A stretch of 8,761 nt of DNA from Actinomycetota bacterium (GTDB lineage Bacteria > Actinomycetota > Actinomycetes > Actinomycetales > Microbacteriaceae). Shown here piece by piece: positions 1 to 7,104 of this stretch; the first letter of the stretch is position 1, and every line of letters begins with the position of its first letter. The notes beneath the pieces were generated by a model. The model was not told where the DNA came from. It did not search any database and saw only the letters and a program-made list of their open reading frames with translations. Location of the stretch: NCBI GenBank assembly GCA_009704155.1, contig WLES01000021.1, positions 1-8,761 of the forward strand, read 5' to 3'. Made by a program: the position numbers and the translations under genes.

Positions 1-329
1 AACTCTTCTTCATCGAGGGTGATTTCACCGCGCGAGCGCATCGCTTCTCGGAATCCACCAGCGAACGTTTCGAACTCGTCGAGGGTCATGCCGCGAATTT
101 CTTGGGCCATGAGTGAAGCGGAGGCCTGCGAAATAGAACAGCCTTTGCCCTCCCACTCGACACCCGTGATGGTTGAGCCGTCGTCGCTGAGAATAACCTT
201 GAGCTCAATCTCGTCGCCGCAGGTCGGGTTGTACTGGTGGGAAACCTCACCACCGGGCGTCAGGCCGTAGCCTTCCTTCTTCTTGTTGTGATCAAGAATG
301 ATTTGTTGGTAGAGGGCCTCGAGATTCAC
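1..329 (-). CDS. sufU: SufU-type Fe-S assembly sulfur-transfer protein (C-terminus outside the window)
   Basis: SufU accepts persulfide sulfur from the cysteine desulfurase SufS for Fe-S cluster assembly by the SUF machinery in the cytoplasm; in Gram-positive bacteria it is a zinc protein. The 109 visible residues have the family pattern: an N-terminal helix with YQQIILDHNK (residues 7-16), then NPTCGDE with Cys37 and Asp39, then GKGCSISQAS with Cys64. Cys37, Asp39 and Cys64 match three of the four zinc ligands of Bacillus SufU. The fourth, a C-terminal cysteine, would lie beyond base 1 and cannot be checked. The GTG start at 329 overlaps the sufS stop by four bases (GTGA) and has a GGAG sequence at 340-337, seven bases upstream, so translational coupling to sufS is likely. 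An IscU-type scaffold is less likely because the gene is paired with a SufS-type desulfurase. The family call is firm. Confidence 0.93.
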   Translation of the reverse strand, partial: MNLEALYQQIILDHNKKKEGYGLTPGGEVSHQYNPTCGDEIELKVILSDDGSTITGVEWEGKGCSISQASASLMAQEIRGMTLDEFETFAGGFREAMRSRGEITLDEEE

Positions 330-1594
330 GCGCCTTCTCCAAAGAACGAACGCACTCCGGCTACGGCCTCGACAGCGACGTCGATTTCAGCCTTGGTGGA
401 GTAGACGCCGAACGAGATGCGGGTGGATGAATCAATGCCGAGTCGCTTGTGGAGTGGCTGCGCGCAGTGGTGACCAACGCGAACGGCGACTCCCTTCGAA
501 TCGAGGAACTGACCAACGTCGTGGGGGTGGACTCCGTCGACCGTGAACGACACAAGCCCGACTCGCTCGACACCAGCATTAGTTCCAAGAATCGTGACAC
601 CGTCAATCTCCGCAAGACGGGCATACAGAATTGCGCCGAGTTCAGACTCGTGAGCAGCGGAGCGTTCGACGCCAATCTCATCGAGGAATCGCACCGACTC
701 GGCCCAGCCGATTGCTTGAGTCAAGCGCGGTGTGCCCGGCTCGAACTTGGCTGGCGCTGGAAGGTAATCGGACGACTCGTAATCAACGCGCGTGATCATG
801 GACCCGCCACTCAACACGACGGGCATCACCTTGAGCGCCTCGGTGGTCCCCCACAGTGCGCCGATTCCGGTCGGGCCGTACATTTTGTGTGCGCTGAACG
901 CAACAAAGTCGGCCCCAGAATCGGTGACGTCGAGTTTCATGTGAGGCGCCGCCTGACACGCGTCTAGAACGACCAGCGCTCCTGCCGCACGGGCAGCTAA
1001 CCCAATCTCACGGAACGGAATGACAATCCCGAGAACGTTGGAGACCGCCGAAAGTGCGACGATTCGTGTTCGATCCGTCATGACACCGCGGACGGCGTCT
1101 ACCGTGAGAATTCCGTCGTCAGTAATGGGTGCGACGCGAATTACGGCGCCCGTCGCATGTGCGACCTCTTGCCACGGAATCAGGTTGGCATGGTGTTCCA
1201 GTTCAGTAACAACAATCTCGTCGCCCGGAGCAAGTGTGAATCGTGACGAACCGCCCGCGGCCGATGCGCGCTGCACCGCCAATGAAACAAGGTTGATGGA
1301 TTCGGTTGCGTTAGACGTAAAGACGAGATTGTTCGGGGCTGCGCCAACGAAGCCCGCAATTGTTGCCCGTGCGTCGTCGTAGGCCTCGGTTGCCTCTGCG
1401 GCCAGAGTGTGGGCACCGCGATAGACGGCGGCGGTCTTGGTCAACGCAAAGTCGGATTCGAGTTCCACGGCACGACGAGGACGAAGCGATGTGGCGGCCG
1501 TGTCGAGATACACGAGCGGGTTGTCACCGACCCGAACGTCGAGTTCGGGGAACTCGGCGCGAATTCGCGAACTCTCGGCGGCGGAGAACACCAT
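326..1594 (-). CDS. sufS: SufS cysteine desulfurase (PLP-dependent, group II)
   Basis: This cytoplasmic enzyme removes sulfur from L-cysteine, giving alanine and an enzyme-bound persulfide that is passed to SufU. It is 422 residues, the usual length, and complete. Visible motifs, in order: YLDTAATS near residue 29; YRGAHTLA (58-65), the SufS/CsdA signature; the PLP-binding Asp in DACQAAPH (Asp211); the Schiff-base lysine in SAHKMYGPTG (Lys237); FEPGTP (284-289); the catalytic cysteine in RVGHHCAQP (Cys377); and RISFGVYST near 392. The short loop around Cys377 fits group II (SufS) rather than IscS/NifS. The ATG at 1594 shares its A with the argS stop codon (TAATG), and GGAG at 1606-1603 lies eight bases upstream, so sufS is probably expressed from the argS promoter. 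sufB, sufC and sufD are not in this window. CsdA is an alternative name for such proteins, but the adjacent sufU makes SufS the better call. Confidence 0.96.
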   Translation of the reverse strand: MVFSAAESSRIRAEFPELDVRVGDNPLVYLDTAATSLRPRRAVELESDFALTKTAAVYRGAHTLAAEATEAYDDARATIAGFVGAAPNNLVFTSNATESINLVSLAVQRASAAGGSSRFTLAPGDEIVVTELEHHANLIPWQEVAHATGAVIRVAPITDDGILTVDAVRGVMTDRTRIVALSAVSNVLGIVIPFREIGLAARAAGALVVLDACQAAPHMKLDVTDSGADFVAFSAHKMYGPTGIGALWGTTEALKVMPVVLSGGSMITRVDYESSDYLPAPAKFEPGTPRLTQAIGWAESVRFLDEIGVERSAAHESELGAILYARLAEIDGVTILGTNAGVERVGLVSFTVDGVHPHDVGQFLDSKGVAVRVGHHCAQPLHKRLGIDSSTRISFGVYSTKAEIDVAVEAVAGVRSFFGEGA

Positions 1595-3252
1595 TACATC
1601 CTCTCCGGTGCACTGACACCGAGGAGGAACAGTCCGTTTCGCAAAACCTGGCCAGCGGCATCATTGAGCCACAAGCGGGTGCGGTGCACGTCGGTCACCG
1701 GCTCATCACCCATGGGGGTGACGCGACAGTTGTCGTACCAGCGGTGATAGAACGCTGCGAGCTCTTCGAGGTAGCGGGCAACGCGGTGTGGCTCGCGCAA
1801 CTGGGCAGCCTGTGCGACGATTCGCGGGAAGTCCGCGAGCGCCGTACCGAGATCGGATTCGGTCTGGTGGGTCATGAGCGACGCATCAAAAACGGTTCGA
1901 TCAACACCGGCGGTGGCAGCGTTGCGGGCAACCGCCTGGGTTCGTGCGTGGGCGTATTGAACGTAGAAGACGGGGTTGTCATTGGTGTGCTTCTGCAGCA
2001 ACTCAGGGTCGAGCGTGAGAGGTGAATCAGCTGGGTACCGTGCGAGCGAGTAGCGCAGTGCGTCGGTGCCAAGCCATTCGCGCAAGTCGTTGAGCTCGAT
2101 GATGTTGCCAGCGCGCTTCGACAACTTTGCGCCGTTGATCGACACGAGTTGCCCGATAAGAATCTCGATGTCCTTCTCAGGGTCGTCACCAGCAGAGCCG
2201 GCGAGCGCCTTCAGGCGGTGGACGTAGCCGTGGTGGTCAGCGCCGAGCAGATAGATCTTGTGCAGGAACCCGCGGTCACCCTTTGACAGGTAATACGCAG
2301 CGTCGGAAGCAAAGTATGTGTAGATGCCGTTTCCGCGTCTAATCACCCGGTCTTTGTCATCGCCAAAGTCAGTGGTACGCACCCACACGGCATCGTCTGC
2401 GTCATAAACGTGCCCTTGCGCTCGAAGTCGCGTGATGGCGTTCTCAACCAGCGAACCATCACCACCGGCGTGCAGAGTTCGCTCGCTAAACCACACGTCG
2501 AACTCGACGTTGAATCGCGCCAGTGAATCCTTGATTTCCTGCAGTTGGATGTCGTACCCAATATCGCGGGCAATCGCAATCGCTTCGTCGCGCGGCAGGT
2601 TTGCCAAATCTGGTCGACGATCCAGTGCATTGCGGCCAAGTTCAATGACGTACTCACCGGGATAGCCGTTTTCAGGGGTGGGCTCACCGAGAGCGGCAGC
2701 CAAAACAGATTCACCGAAAACGTCCATCTGGGCACCAGCGTCGTTGACGTAAAACTCGTTCGCAACCTGCGCACCGGACGCCCGAAGCACACGACCGATC
2801 GAATCGCCCAGTGCAGCCCAGCGGGTGTGTCCAATGTGAAGCGGGCCGGTCGGGTTGGCCGAGACGAACTCAAGGTTGATGTGTTGCCCGTCGAGTGACG
2901 AGTTGTGACCGAATCGATCACCCTCGGTCAGGATGGTGCGCGCGATTTCCCCTGCCGCTGCAGCATCGAGCGTGATGTTGAGGAAGCCTGGTCCAGCAAT
3001 CTCGACCGACGAAATGCCCTCAATAGCAGTCAGCTCTGAAACTAGATCAGTCGCTAAATCACGCGGATTCACACCGATCTTCTTTGCCAGTTTCATGGCA
3101 ATCGATGTCGCCCAGTCGCCGTGATCGCGATTCTTTGGGCGCTCCAGCGCGACAACTGAATCGTCGATTTCAATCTCTACATCAGCGCCACTCGACCCCA
3201 CAATTCGGCTCGCAATCTCAGCGATTGCACGGCTCAACGAATCGGGGTTCAC
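1594..3252 (-). CDS. argS: Arginyl-tRNA synthetase (class I)
   Basis: Charges tRNA-Arg with arginine using ATP in the cytoplasm; essential for translation. The protein is 552 residues, a normal full length. The N-terminal tRNA D-loop-binding domain covers roughly residues 1-110. The catalytic domain carries the HIGH motif exactly as HIGH (139-142, inside NPTGPLHIGHTR) and a KMSKS-type loop reading AKLSKRAGN (Lys376-Leu-Ser-Lys-Arg380). The C-terminal anticodon-binding helices include YLEELAAFYHRWYDNCRV (about 494-511), and the protein ends in LGVSAPERM, typical of ArgS. The start is a GTG at 3252. There is no well-spaced Shine-Dalgarno (AAGGG directly abuts the GTG), but a TACGAT -10 box ends six bases upstream, so a leaderless mRNA is likely. 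It is the first gene of the argS-sufS-sufU unit and is divergent from a tRNA-Arg gene. Confidence 0.97.
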   Translation of the reverse strand: MNPDSLSRAIAEIASRIVGSSGADVEIEIDDSVVALERPKNRDHGDWATSIAMKLAKKIGVNPRDLATDLVSELTAIEGISSVEIAGPGFLNITLDAAAAGEIARTILTEGDRFGHNSSLDGQHINLEFVSANPTGPLHIGHTRWAALGDSIGRVLRASGAQVANEFYVNDAGAQMDVFGESVLAAALGEPTPENGYPGEYVIELGRNALDRRPDLANLPRDEAIAIARDIGYDIQLQEIKDSLARFNVEFDVWFSERTLHAGGDGSLVENAITRLRAQGHVYDADDAVWVRTTDFGDDKDRVIRRGNGIYTYFASDAAYYLSKGDRGFLHKIYLLGADHHGYVHRLKALAGSAGDDPEKDIEILIGQLVSINGAKLSKRAGNIIELNDLREWLGTDALRYSLARYPADSPLTLDPELLQKHTNDNPVFYVQYAHARTQAVARNAATAGVDRTVFDASLMTHQTESDLGTALADFPRIVAQAAQLREPHRVARYLEELAAFYHRWYDNCRVTPMGDEPVTDVHRTRLWLNDAAGQVLRNGLFLLGVSAPERM

Positions 3253-3258
3253 CCCTTA

Positions 3259-3287
3259 ATCGTAGTCGCACCCCGCAACCGTGTCGT
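3259..3287 (-). promoter_or_regulatory. Putative leaderless promoter of argS-sufS-sufU
   Basis: On the minus strand, TACGAT (3264-3259) fits the actinobacterial TAnnnT -10 box. ACGACA (3287-3282), 17 bp upstream, matches 4 of 6 bases of TTGACA. The -10 ends six bases before the GTG of argS, so transcription would begin at or next to the start codon. This is a pattern match only; a transcription start at about 3252 would confirm it. Confidence 0.5.
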
Positions 3288-3296
3288 TGATAGGCT
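3288..3296 (+). promoter_or_regulatory. Putative extended -10 promoter of tRNA-Arg(CCG)
   Basis: TGA followed by TAGGCT (3291-3296) has the TG of an extended -10 element and a TAnnnT box. It ends nine bases before the mature tRNA 5' end, leaving room for a very short 5' leader. No good -35 is visible at 16-18 bp spacing, where the sequence is GC-rich. It overlaps the DNA used by the divergent argS promoter, whose -35-like box is at 3282-3287. Confidence 0.4.
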
Positions 3297-3305
3297 GACG
3301 TTCAA

Positions 3306-3381
3306 GCCCCTTTAGCTCAGTGGATAGAGCGTCTACCTCCGGCGTAGAAGGTCGCAGGTTCGAATCCTGTAGGGGGTACCA
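3306..3381 (+). tRNA. tRNA-Arg, anticodon CCG (reads CGG)
   Basis: A complete 76-nt cloverleaf with encoded CCA. The acceptor stem is GCCCCTT (3306-3312) with AGGGGGT (3371-3377), including G-U pairs at the terminal position and at position 6. The D stem is GCTC/GAGC (3315-3318/3327-3330). The anticodon stem is TCTAC/GTAGA (3332-3336/3344-3348), with loop CTCCGGC (3337-3343) placing CCG at 3339-3341. The variable region is five bases. The T stem is GCAGG/CCTGT around the loop TTCGAAT (3359-3365). The discriminator is A3378 and CCA is 3379-3381. The D loop has an A right after GG (A20), and the middle anticodon base is C35; both are known arginine identity elements. It stands beside argS, the enzyme that charges it, on the opposite strand. 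No terminator is seen before pckG, which begins 33 nt downstream. Confidence 0.96.
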
Positions 3382-3402
3382 AGCCTTCTCTCAAGTTCAC
3401 GG

Positions 3403-3408
3403 CATACT
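3403..3408 (+). promoter_or_regulatory. Putative -10 box for a leaderless pckG transcript
   Basis: CATACT matches TATAAT in 4 of 6 positions, keeping the key A2 and T6. It ends six bases before the pckG ATG at 3415, the same spacing as at argS and the acetyltransferase gene. The GGGGG run between them (3409-3413) is too close to the ATG for a normal Shine-Dalgarno. No convincing -35 is seen upstream; the expected place falls at the 3' end of the tRNA. Readthrough from the tRNA is the alternative. Confidence 0.4.
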
Positions 3409-3414
3409 GGGGGC

Positions 3415-5226
3415 ATGACCTTCAGCGCTGAAGTCAAACCGACCACGCGACGCACGGACGTTCTCGAATGGGTGTCGGAAATCGCCCGTTTGACGAAACC
3501 CTCCTCAATTCACTGGGTGACCGGCTCAGAATCCGAACAGCGGCACCTCATCGACGTCATGGTTGCCGCCGGCACAATTGCGCAGCTCAACCCAGAGAAG
3601 CGTCCCAATTCGTTTATTGCCCGATCGCACGAGAGCGATGTTGCCAGAGTTGAATCACGAACGTTTATTTGTTCAACACACCAAAAAGACGCTGGCCCAA
3701 ACAATAACTGGGCTGAGCCAGACGAAATGCGATCGACCCTCGGCGGTGTTTTCACTGAATCGATGCGCGGGCGAACAATGTACGTTATTCCATTCCTGAT
3801 GGGACCGATCGGCTCCCCCGTGACACGTGCAGGAATTGAGATAACGGATTCACCCTACGTCGTCATGTCAATGGGCGTCATGACGAGGGCGGGAATCGTC
3901 GCCATGGAGGTAATTGACAGCGGCGTCGACTGGGTCAAAGCCGTTCATTCCGTTGGAGCGCCGCTCGAGCAGGGCGAGGCGGATGTGCCGTGGCCGTGCA
4001 ACACGACCAAATACATCACCCACTTCCCAGAGACCCGAGAGATTTGGTCGTTCGGATCGGCCTATGGCGGAAACGCACTCTTGGGAAAGAAGGCGTTCGC
4101 GCTTCGAATTGCGTCGGCGATGGCGCGCGACGAGGGCTGGCTCGCAGAGCACATGATGCTGATTCGCGCCACATCGCCCGATGGTCGCGTCAAGCACATC
4201 GCGGCAGCATTCCCGAGCGCCTGCGGCAAAACCAACTTCGCGATGTTGCAACCGACCCTGCCCGGCTGGACGATCGAAACGCTCGGTGATGACATCGTGT
4301 GGATGTGGGTCGACGAAGACGGAAAGCTTCGCGCAATCAATCCGGAAACGGGATTCTTCGGCGTCGCACCAGGAACGAGTGAGAAGTCGAACCCCGTCGC
4401 GATGGAAACCATGTGGGGAAACACAATCTTTACGAACGTCGCTGTTACGGACGACAACGACGTGTGGTGGGAGGGCATGACCCGCGAGACCCCCGATCAC
4501 CTCATCGATTGGCGGGGAGACGACTGGACTCCAGCGAGCGAACAACCAGCTTCACACCCAAACGCTCGATTCACCGTCGCGATCAGCCAGTGCCCGTCAA
4601 CCGCAGCCGGCTGGGACGACCCACACGGAGTGGTCATTGACGCCCTGATTTTTGGCGGTCGACGCCGAACCACAATGCCTCTCGTCGTCGAAGCACGCTC
4701 GTGGCAACACGGGGTATACCTTGGCGCAACGATGGCGTCAGAGCGAACGGCAGCCGGTGAGGGAATCGTCGGCGAACTCACCCGCGACCCGTTTGCCATG
4801 GCGCCGTTCACGGGGTACCACGTCGGTGATCACTGGGCGCACTGGTTGGCAATCGGCGAGCGCCTTGCGCAATCAGGGCACGCGCCCCGAATTTTCCAGG
4901 TGAACTGGTTCCGCCGTGGCGACGACGGTCGTTTCCTGTGGCCCGGGTTTGGCGAAAACATTCGCGTTGTCGACTGGATTGTCAAGCGACTTTCTGGCGA
5001 AACTGGTGGGGTCGACTCGCCTATCGGAGTTTTGCCTCATCGCGCTGACGTCAACATGCACGGATTGACCGTGAGCGATGCCGACCTCACCGAACTCCTC
5101 ACCGTCGATCACGCTGTCATCGAAGAAGACGCGATCTCGGCACAGTCCGTGTTGGAGTTCGCCGGCGTCCGAACACCTCAATCGATGTGGGACGAAAACG
5201 CCGAGACACTCCGCCTCTCAAGTTAG
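3415..5226 (+). CDS. pckG: Phosphoenolpyruvate carboxykinase, GTP-dependent
   Basis: Interconverts oxaloacetate plus GTP with phosphoenolpyruvate, CO2 and GDP in the cytoplasm; the entry step of gluconeogenesis from TCA-cycle acids. The protein is 603 residues, full length for the GTP-type family. Motifs in order: VARVESRTF (76-84), near the substrate-binding Arg; [17 protein letters not shown] (215-231), with a metal-binding Lys; His246, the second metal ligand; the P-loop FPSACGKTN (266-274), with the hyper-reactive Cys270 and Lys272; kinase-2 GDDIVWMW (291-298), with metal ligand Asp293; [10 protein letters not shown] (313-322); the [11 protein letters not shown] segment (414-424); and NWFRRG then FLWPGFGEN (497-515), which form the guanine and active-site region. 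This P-loop and the FLWPGFGEN block separate it from the unrelated-looking ATP-type PckA. The ATG at 3415 has no spaced Shine-Dalgarno and probably starts a leaderless mRNA. No terminator is evident after its TAG; the next gene starts 61 nt later. Confidence 0.97.
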   Translation: MTFSAEVKPTTRRTDVLEWVSEIARLTKPSSIHWVTGSESEQRHLIDVMVAAGTIAQLNPEKRPNSFIARSHESDVARVESRTFICSTHQKDAGPNNNWAEPDEMRSTLGGVFTESMRGRTMYVIPFLMGPIGSPVTRAGIEITDSPYVVMSMGVMTRAGIVAMEVIDSGVDWVKAVHSVGAPLEQGEADVPWPCNTTKYITHFPETREIWSFGSAYGGNALLGKKAFALRIASAMARDEGWLAEHMMLIRATSPDGRVKHIAAAFPSACGKTNFAMLQPTLPGWTIETLGDDIVWMWVDEDGKLRAINPETGFFGVAPGTSEKSNPVAMETMWGNTIFTNVAVTDDNDVWWEGMTRETPDHLIDWRGDDWTPASEQPASHPNARFTVAISQCPSTAAGWDDPHGVVIDALIFGGRRRTTMPLVVEARSWQHGVYLGATMASERTAAGEGIVGELTRDPFAMAPFTGYHVGDHWAHWLAIGERLAQSGHAPRIFQVNWFRRGDDGRFLWPGFGENIRVVDWIVKRLSGETGGVDSPIGVLPHRADVNMHGLTVSDADLTELLTVDHAVIEEDAISAQSVLEFAGVRTPQSMWDENAETLRLSS

Positions 5227-5256
5227 TCGTGTCATTGCGAGAAAACCAGCAAAATC

Positions 5257-5284
5257 GGCCTTAGATTTGTGTCAACAGGAGGCC
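5257..5284 (+). promoter_or_regulatory. Leader and ribosome binding site of the lipoprotein gene
   Basis: AGGAGG at 5277-5282 is a strong Shine-Dalgarno five bases before the ATG at 5288. It fixes this start even though the frame is open much further upstream. TAGATT (5262-5267) is a possible -10 box; TTGCGA (5235-5240) resembles a -35, but at 21 bp the spacing is too long. GGCCT (5257-5261) could pair with AGGCC (5280-5284) and cover part of the Shine-Dalgarno if transcription enters from pckG. The structure is weak (5 bp). Confidence 0.45.
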
Positions 5285-5287
5285 ATC

Positions 5288-5914
5288 ATGCAGTTTGCTC
5301 GCCCATTACTCGGAGCGGCAACCGCTTCGGTGCTTCTACTCTCAGGGTGCTCGTTGTTTCCGTCGGGGGAAACAACGCCGCAACCAACCAATTCTGAGGT
5401 GGCGCCCACGCCGACAGAGTCGGCCGCAGAAGGCGAGGGAACGTTCGCGGTCCCCAGCGACTGCCTGACGATTTTGCCCAAGGCTCAGGTCGATTCATAC
5501 GCGAGCGAAAACATCATTCTTCTCGCAGGTCCCGGTGGGGTCTATGGCGGCGAACTCGTCCCTGATCCGACGCCGGAAATGCTCGAAGGGGGAATTTCCT
5601 GCTACTTCGGGTACGACAACGACGACCCCAACCAGATTCAGATTTACTCTGTTGTTTCGGCTGCGCCAGTTTCTGCGACAAACCGGGACTCCATCGCAGA
5701 GACACTTCTCGGCCAAGGGCTCAACGAAGGCACCAACGCTGCCGGGTACTCCACCTTCTCAATCCTCGGCGACACCGACGCAAACGTCCCAGCGATGTTC
5801 AACGTCATCTCTGACGATTCGTGGATCTCCGTCATCAGCGTGTTCGGCGGGGAAGCGTTCTTTGAAGAAAACGTGGCGATCGCCGAACTCGTTCGCGACC
5901 AGGTCTACAACTAG
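5288..5914 (+). CDS. Secreted lipoprotein with a two-cysteine domain, function unknown
   Basis: A 208-residue protein with a clear type II (lipoprotein) signal peptide: Arg5, a hydrophobic stretch over residues 7-18, and the lipobox LLSGC with Cys21 as the lipidation site. It should sit on the outer face of the cytoplasmic membrane. A low-complexity linker rich in Pro, Ser, Thr and Glu (about 22-52) leads to a compact acidic domain (about 53-208). That domain begins [17 protein letters not shown] and has two cysteines, Cys59 and Cys105 ([12 protein letters not shown]), which may form a disulfide outside the cell. The layout of Cys-Leu-Thr near the domain start and a second Cys before an aromatic strand recalls actinobacterial DUF3558-type lipoproteins; I could not test this. 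No enzyme motif is seen. The start is set by AGGAGG five bases upstream. ung follows two bases after the stop, so the two may be cotranscribed. Confidence 0.88.
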   Translation: MQFARPLLGAATASVLLLSGCSLFPSGETTPQPTNSEVAPTPTESAAEGEGTFAVPSDCLTILPKAQVDSYASENIILLAGPGGVYGGELVPDPTPEMLEGGISCYFGYDNDDPNQIQIYSVVSAAPVSATNRDSIAETLLGQGLNEGTNAAGYSTFSILGDTDANVPAMFNVISDDSWISVISVFGGEAFFEENVAIAELVRDQVYN

Positions 5915-5916
5915 CG

Positions 5917-6588
5917 GTGGGCGCGCTTCGCGCCGACACAAATCACCCCTCGTGGAACGCGGTATTTGACCAACACCGCACGGAACTCGACGCCGTTGCG
6001 CGGTTTCTTGAAACTGAACAGGCGGCAGGGAATCACGTCCTGCCAGCGGCCGTATCGGTGTTTCGCGCATTTGCCCAACCACTTGACTCTGCACGCGTTG
6101 TCATCGTCGGTCAGGACCCATACCCAACCATCGGCCACGCGATGGGGCTGGCGTTCAGTGCGGCGCGGGATGTTCGGCCGATCCCGCGAAGTTTGAGCAA
6201 CATCTATCGCGAGCTGGAATCCGACCTCGGCATCGAGCCGGCTGGACACGGCGACCTCACGAACTGGGCCAATCAGGGCGTTCTCTTGCTCAACCGAGTG
6301 CTCACGGTGCGAGCTGGCGCCGCCGGTTCACACCGTGGAATCGGCTGGGAGGCCGTCACCGCGACTGCCCTGTCAGCCCTTGCCGGCAGAGGAGGTCCGC
6401 TCGTCGCGATCCTGTGGGGAAACGATGCGAAGAGTGCGGCCCAGTTTCTTGGGAACGTCCCGATCATCGAATCAGCTCACCCATCACCGCTTTCGGCACG
6501 GAACGGCTTCTTTGGCTCGCGCCCGTTCTCTCGTGCAAACGAGTTGCTCGTCCAGCAGGGTGGTCAGCCAATCGACTGGCGCGTTTAG
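5917..6588 (+). CDS. ung: Uracil-DNA glycosylase, family 1
   Basis: Removes uracil from DNA, starting base-excision repair of deaminated cytosine or misincorporated dUMP. The protein is 223 residues, full length. Motif A is [10 protein letters not shown] (61-70), with the catalytic Asp67 and Tyr69, which keeps out thymine. Phe80 in GLAFS stacks on uracil. LLLNRVLTV (123-131) supplies the uracil-reading Asn126. HPSPLS (188-193) is the DNA-intercalating loop with catalytic His188, followed by [15 protein letters not shown]. The Pro after GQDPY, instead of the His of the E. coli enzyme, is usual in actinobacteria such as Mycobacterium. The GTG start at 5917 has no Shine-Dalgarno and lies two bases after the lipoprotein stop. 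It may be read by coupling, or from a leaderless transcript using TACAAC (5906-5911). No better start exists upstream of the conserved region. Confidence 0.96.
   Translation: MGALRADTNHPSWNAVFDQHRTELDAVARFLETEQAAGNHVLPAAVSVFRAFAQPLDSARVVIVGQDPYPTIGHAMGLAFSAARDVRPIPRSLSNIYRELESDLGIEPAGHGDLTNWANQGVLLLNRVLTVRAGAAGSHRGIGWEAVTATALSALAGRGGPLVAILWGNDAKSAAQFLGNVPIIESAHPSPLSARNGFFGSRPFSRANELLVQQGGQPIDWRV
5920..5934 (+). other. Perfect 6-bp hairpin in the first codons of ung
   Basis: GGCGCG (5920-5925) pairs perfectly with CGCGCC (5929-5934) around a three-base loop. It starts one base after the ung GTG and six bases after the lipoprotein stop. There is no T tract, so it is a poor intrinsic terminator. 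It could protect the upstream mRNA or slow initiation on ung. The protein-coding reading (codons 2-6) may be sufficient explanation. Confidence 0.4.
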
Positions 6589-6591
6589 ACT
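6586..6591 (+). promoter_or_regulatory. Putative -10 box for a leaderless acetyltransferase transcript
   Basis: TAGACT fits TAnnnT. It contains the ung stop codon (6586-6588) and ends six bases before the GTG at 6598, the same spacing as at argS and pckG. No clear -35 is seen 16-18 bp upstream, inside the end of ung. The absence of any Shine-Dalgarno before the GTG supports leaderless translation. Confidence 0.4.
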
Positions 6592-6597
6592 CGTCGC

Positions 6598-7104
6598 GTG
6601 ACCGACGTGACTTTCCGAGCAGCGACCGCCTCAGACGCGGCAGCGCTGTCGGCGATTTACAACTTCTACGTCGAGACTTCGACAGTCACATTTGACCTCG
6701 ACTCGTGGTCGGTCGACGACATGATCCACAAGATTGATTCGGTCGAAGCACTCGGGATGCCGTTCATTGTTGCCGAACTCGACGGCGACATCGTCGGTTA
6801 CGGATACCTGTCAACGTGGCGTGAGAAGTGCGCCTACGAGACGACGATGGAGAACACGCTGTATCTTCGCGAGGATTCGCGCGGCTTAGGCATCGGCGGG
6901 CGTCTGCTCGACGAACTGCTCGAACGAGGTCAGCGGGCTGGGGTCCGTGAAGTCATCGCGGTTATCGCCAACACAACCGATGCGACCCCCTCGATTAGCC
7001 TTCACGAACGAAACGGTTTCGTGCGCGTTGGAGAAATGCGCAACGTGGGAAACAAGTTCGACAGGTGGCTCGGGATTGTCATGCTTCAGAAATCTCTCGC
7101 GTAA
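6598..7104 (+). CDS. GNAT N-acetyltransferase, phosphinothricin/methionine-sulfoximine type
   Basis: A complete 168-residue GNAT-fold protein that should transfer acetyl from acetyl-CoA to an amine in the cytoplasm. The N-terminus has FRAATASDAAALSAIYNFYV and STVTFD (28-33), typical of the Pat/Bar/MddA branch. The region AYETTMENTLYL (79-90) matches that family's conserved ENT-Y element. The acetyl-CoA pyrophosphate loop is SRGLGIGGRLL (94-104). LHERNGFVRVGEM (135-147) and VGNKFDRWLGIVMLQ (150-164) close the fold. Known relatives acetylate phosphinothricin, methionine sulfoximine or methionine sulfone, so the natural substrate may be an amino-acid analogue, perhaps a self-made sulfoximine. 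Characterised relatives read RWLD where this protein has RWLG (Gly159). Location just before metY is suggestive but may be chance. The GTG at 6598 fits the -10 spacing; GTG 6607 is an alternative. The family is firm, the substrate unproven. Confidence 0.88.
   Translation: MTDVTFRAATASDAAALSAIYNFYVETSTVTFDLDSWSVDDMIHKIDSVEALGMPFIVAELDGDIVGYGYLSTWREKCAYETTMENTLYLREDSRGLGIGGRLLDELLERGQRAGVREVIAVIANTTDATPSISLHERNGFVRVGEMRNVGNKFDRWLGIVMLQKSLA

Noticed and set aside
1360..2025. 221-codon plus-strand open frame spanning the sufS-argS junction
   Set aside because: It is antisense to two genes with intact catalytic motifs and its translation is arginine-rich and without domain features, as expected for a shadow frame.
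3306..3414. tRNA-Arg as an integration site of a mobile element
   Set aside because: No integrase gene, no duplicated tRNA 3' end and no foreign-looking genes are visible downstream; pckG follows directly.
3868..4545. 225-codon open frame on the minus strand inside pckG
   Set aside because: It lies antisense to strongly conserved pckG sequence including the P-loop, has no recognisable domain, and long antisense frames are expected with G/C-biased third positions.
5078..5287. Upstream extension of the lipoprotein frame into pckG
   Set aside because: The frame is open, but a perfect AGGAGG and an ATG directly before a textbook lipoprotein signal peptide place the start at 5288; the extension overlaps pckG.
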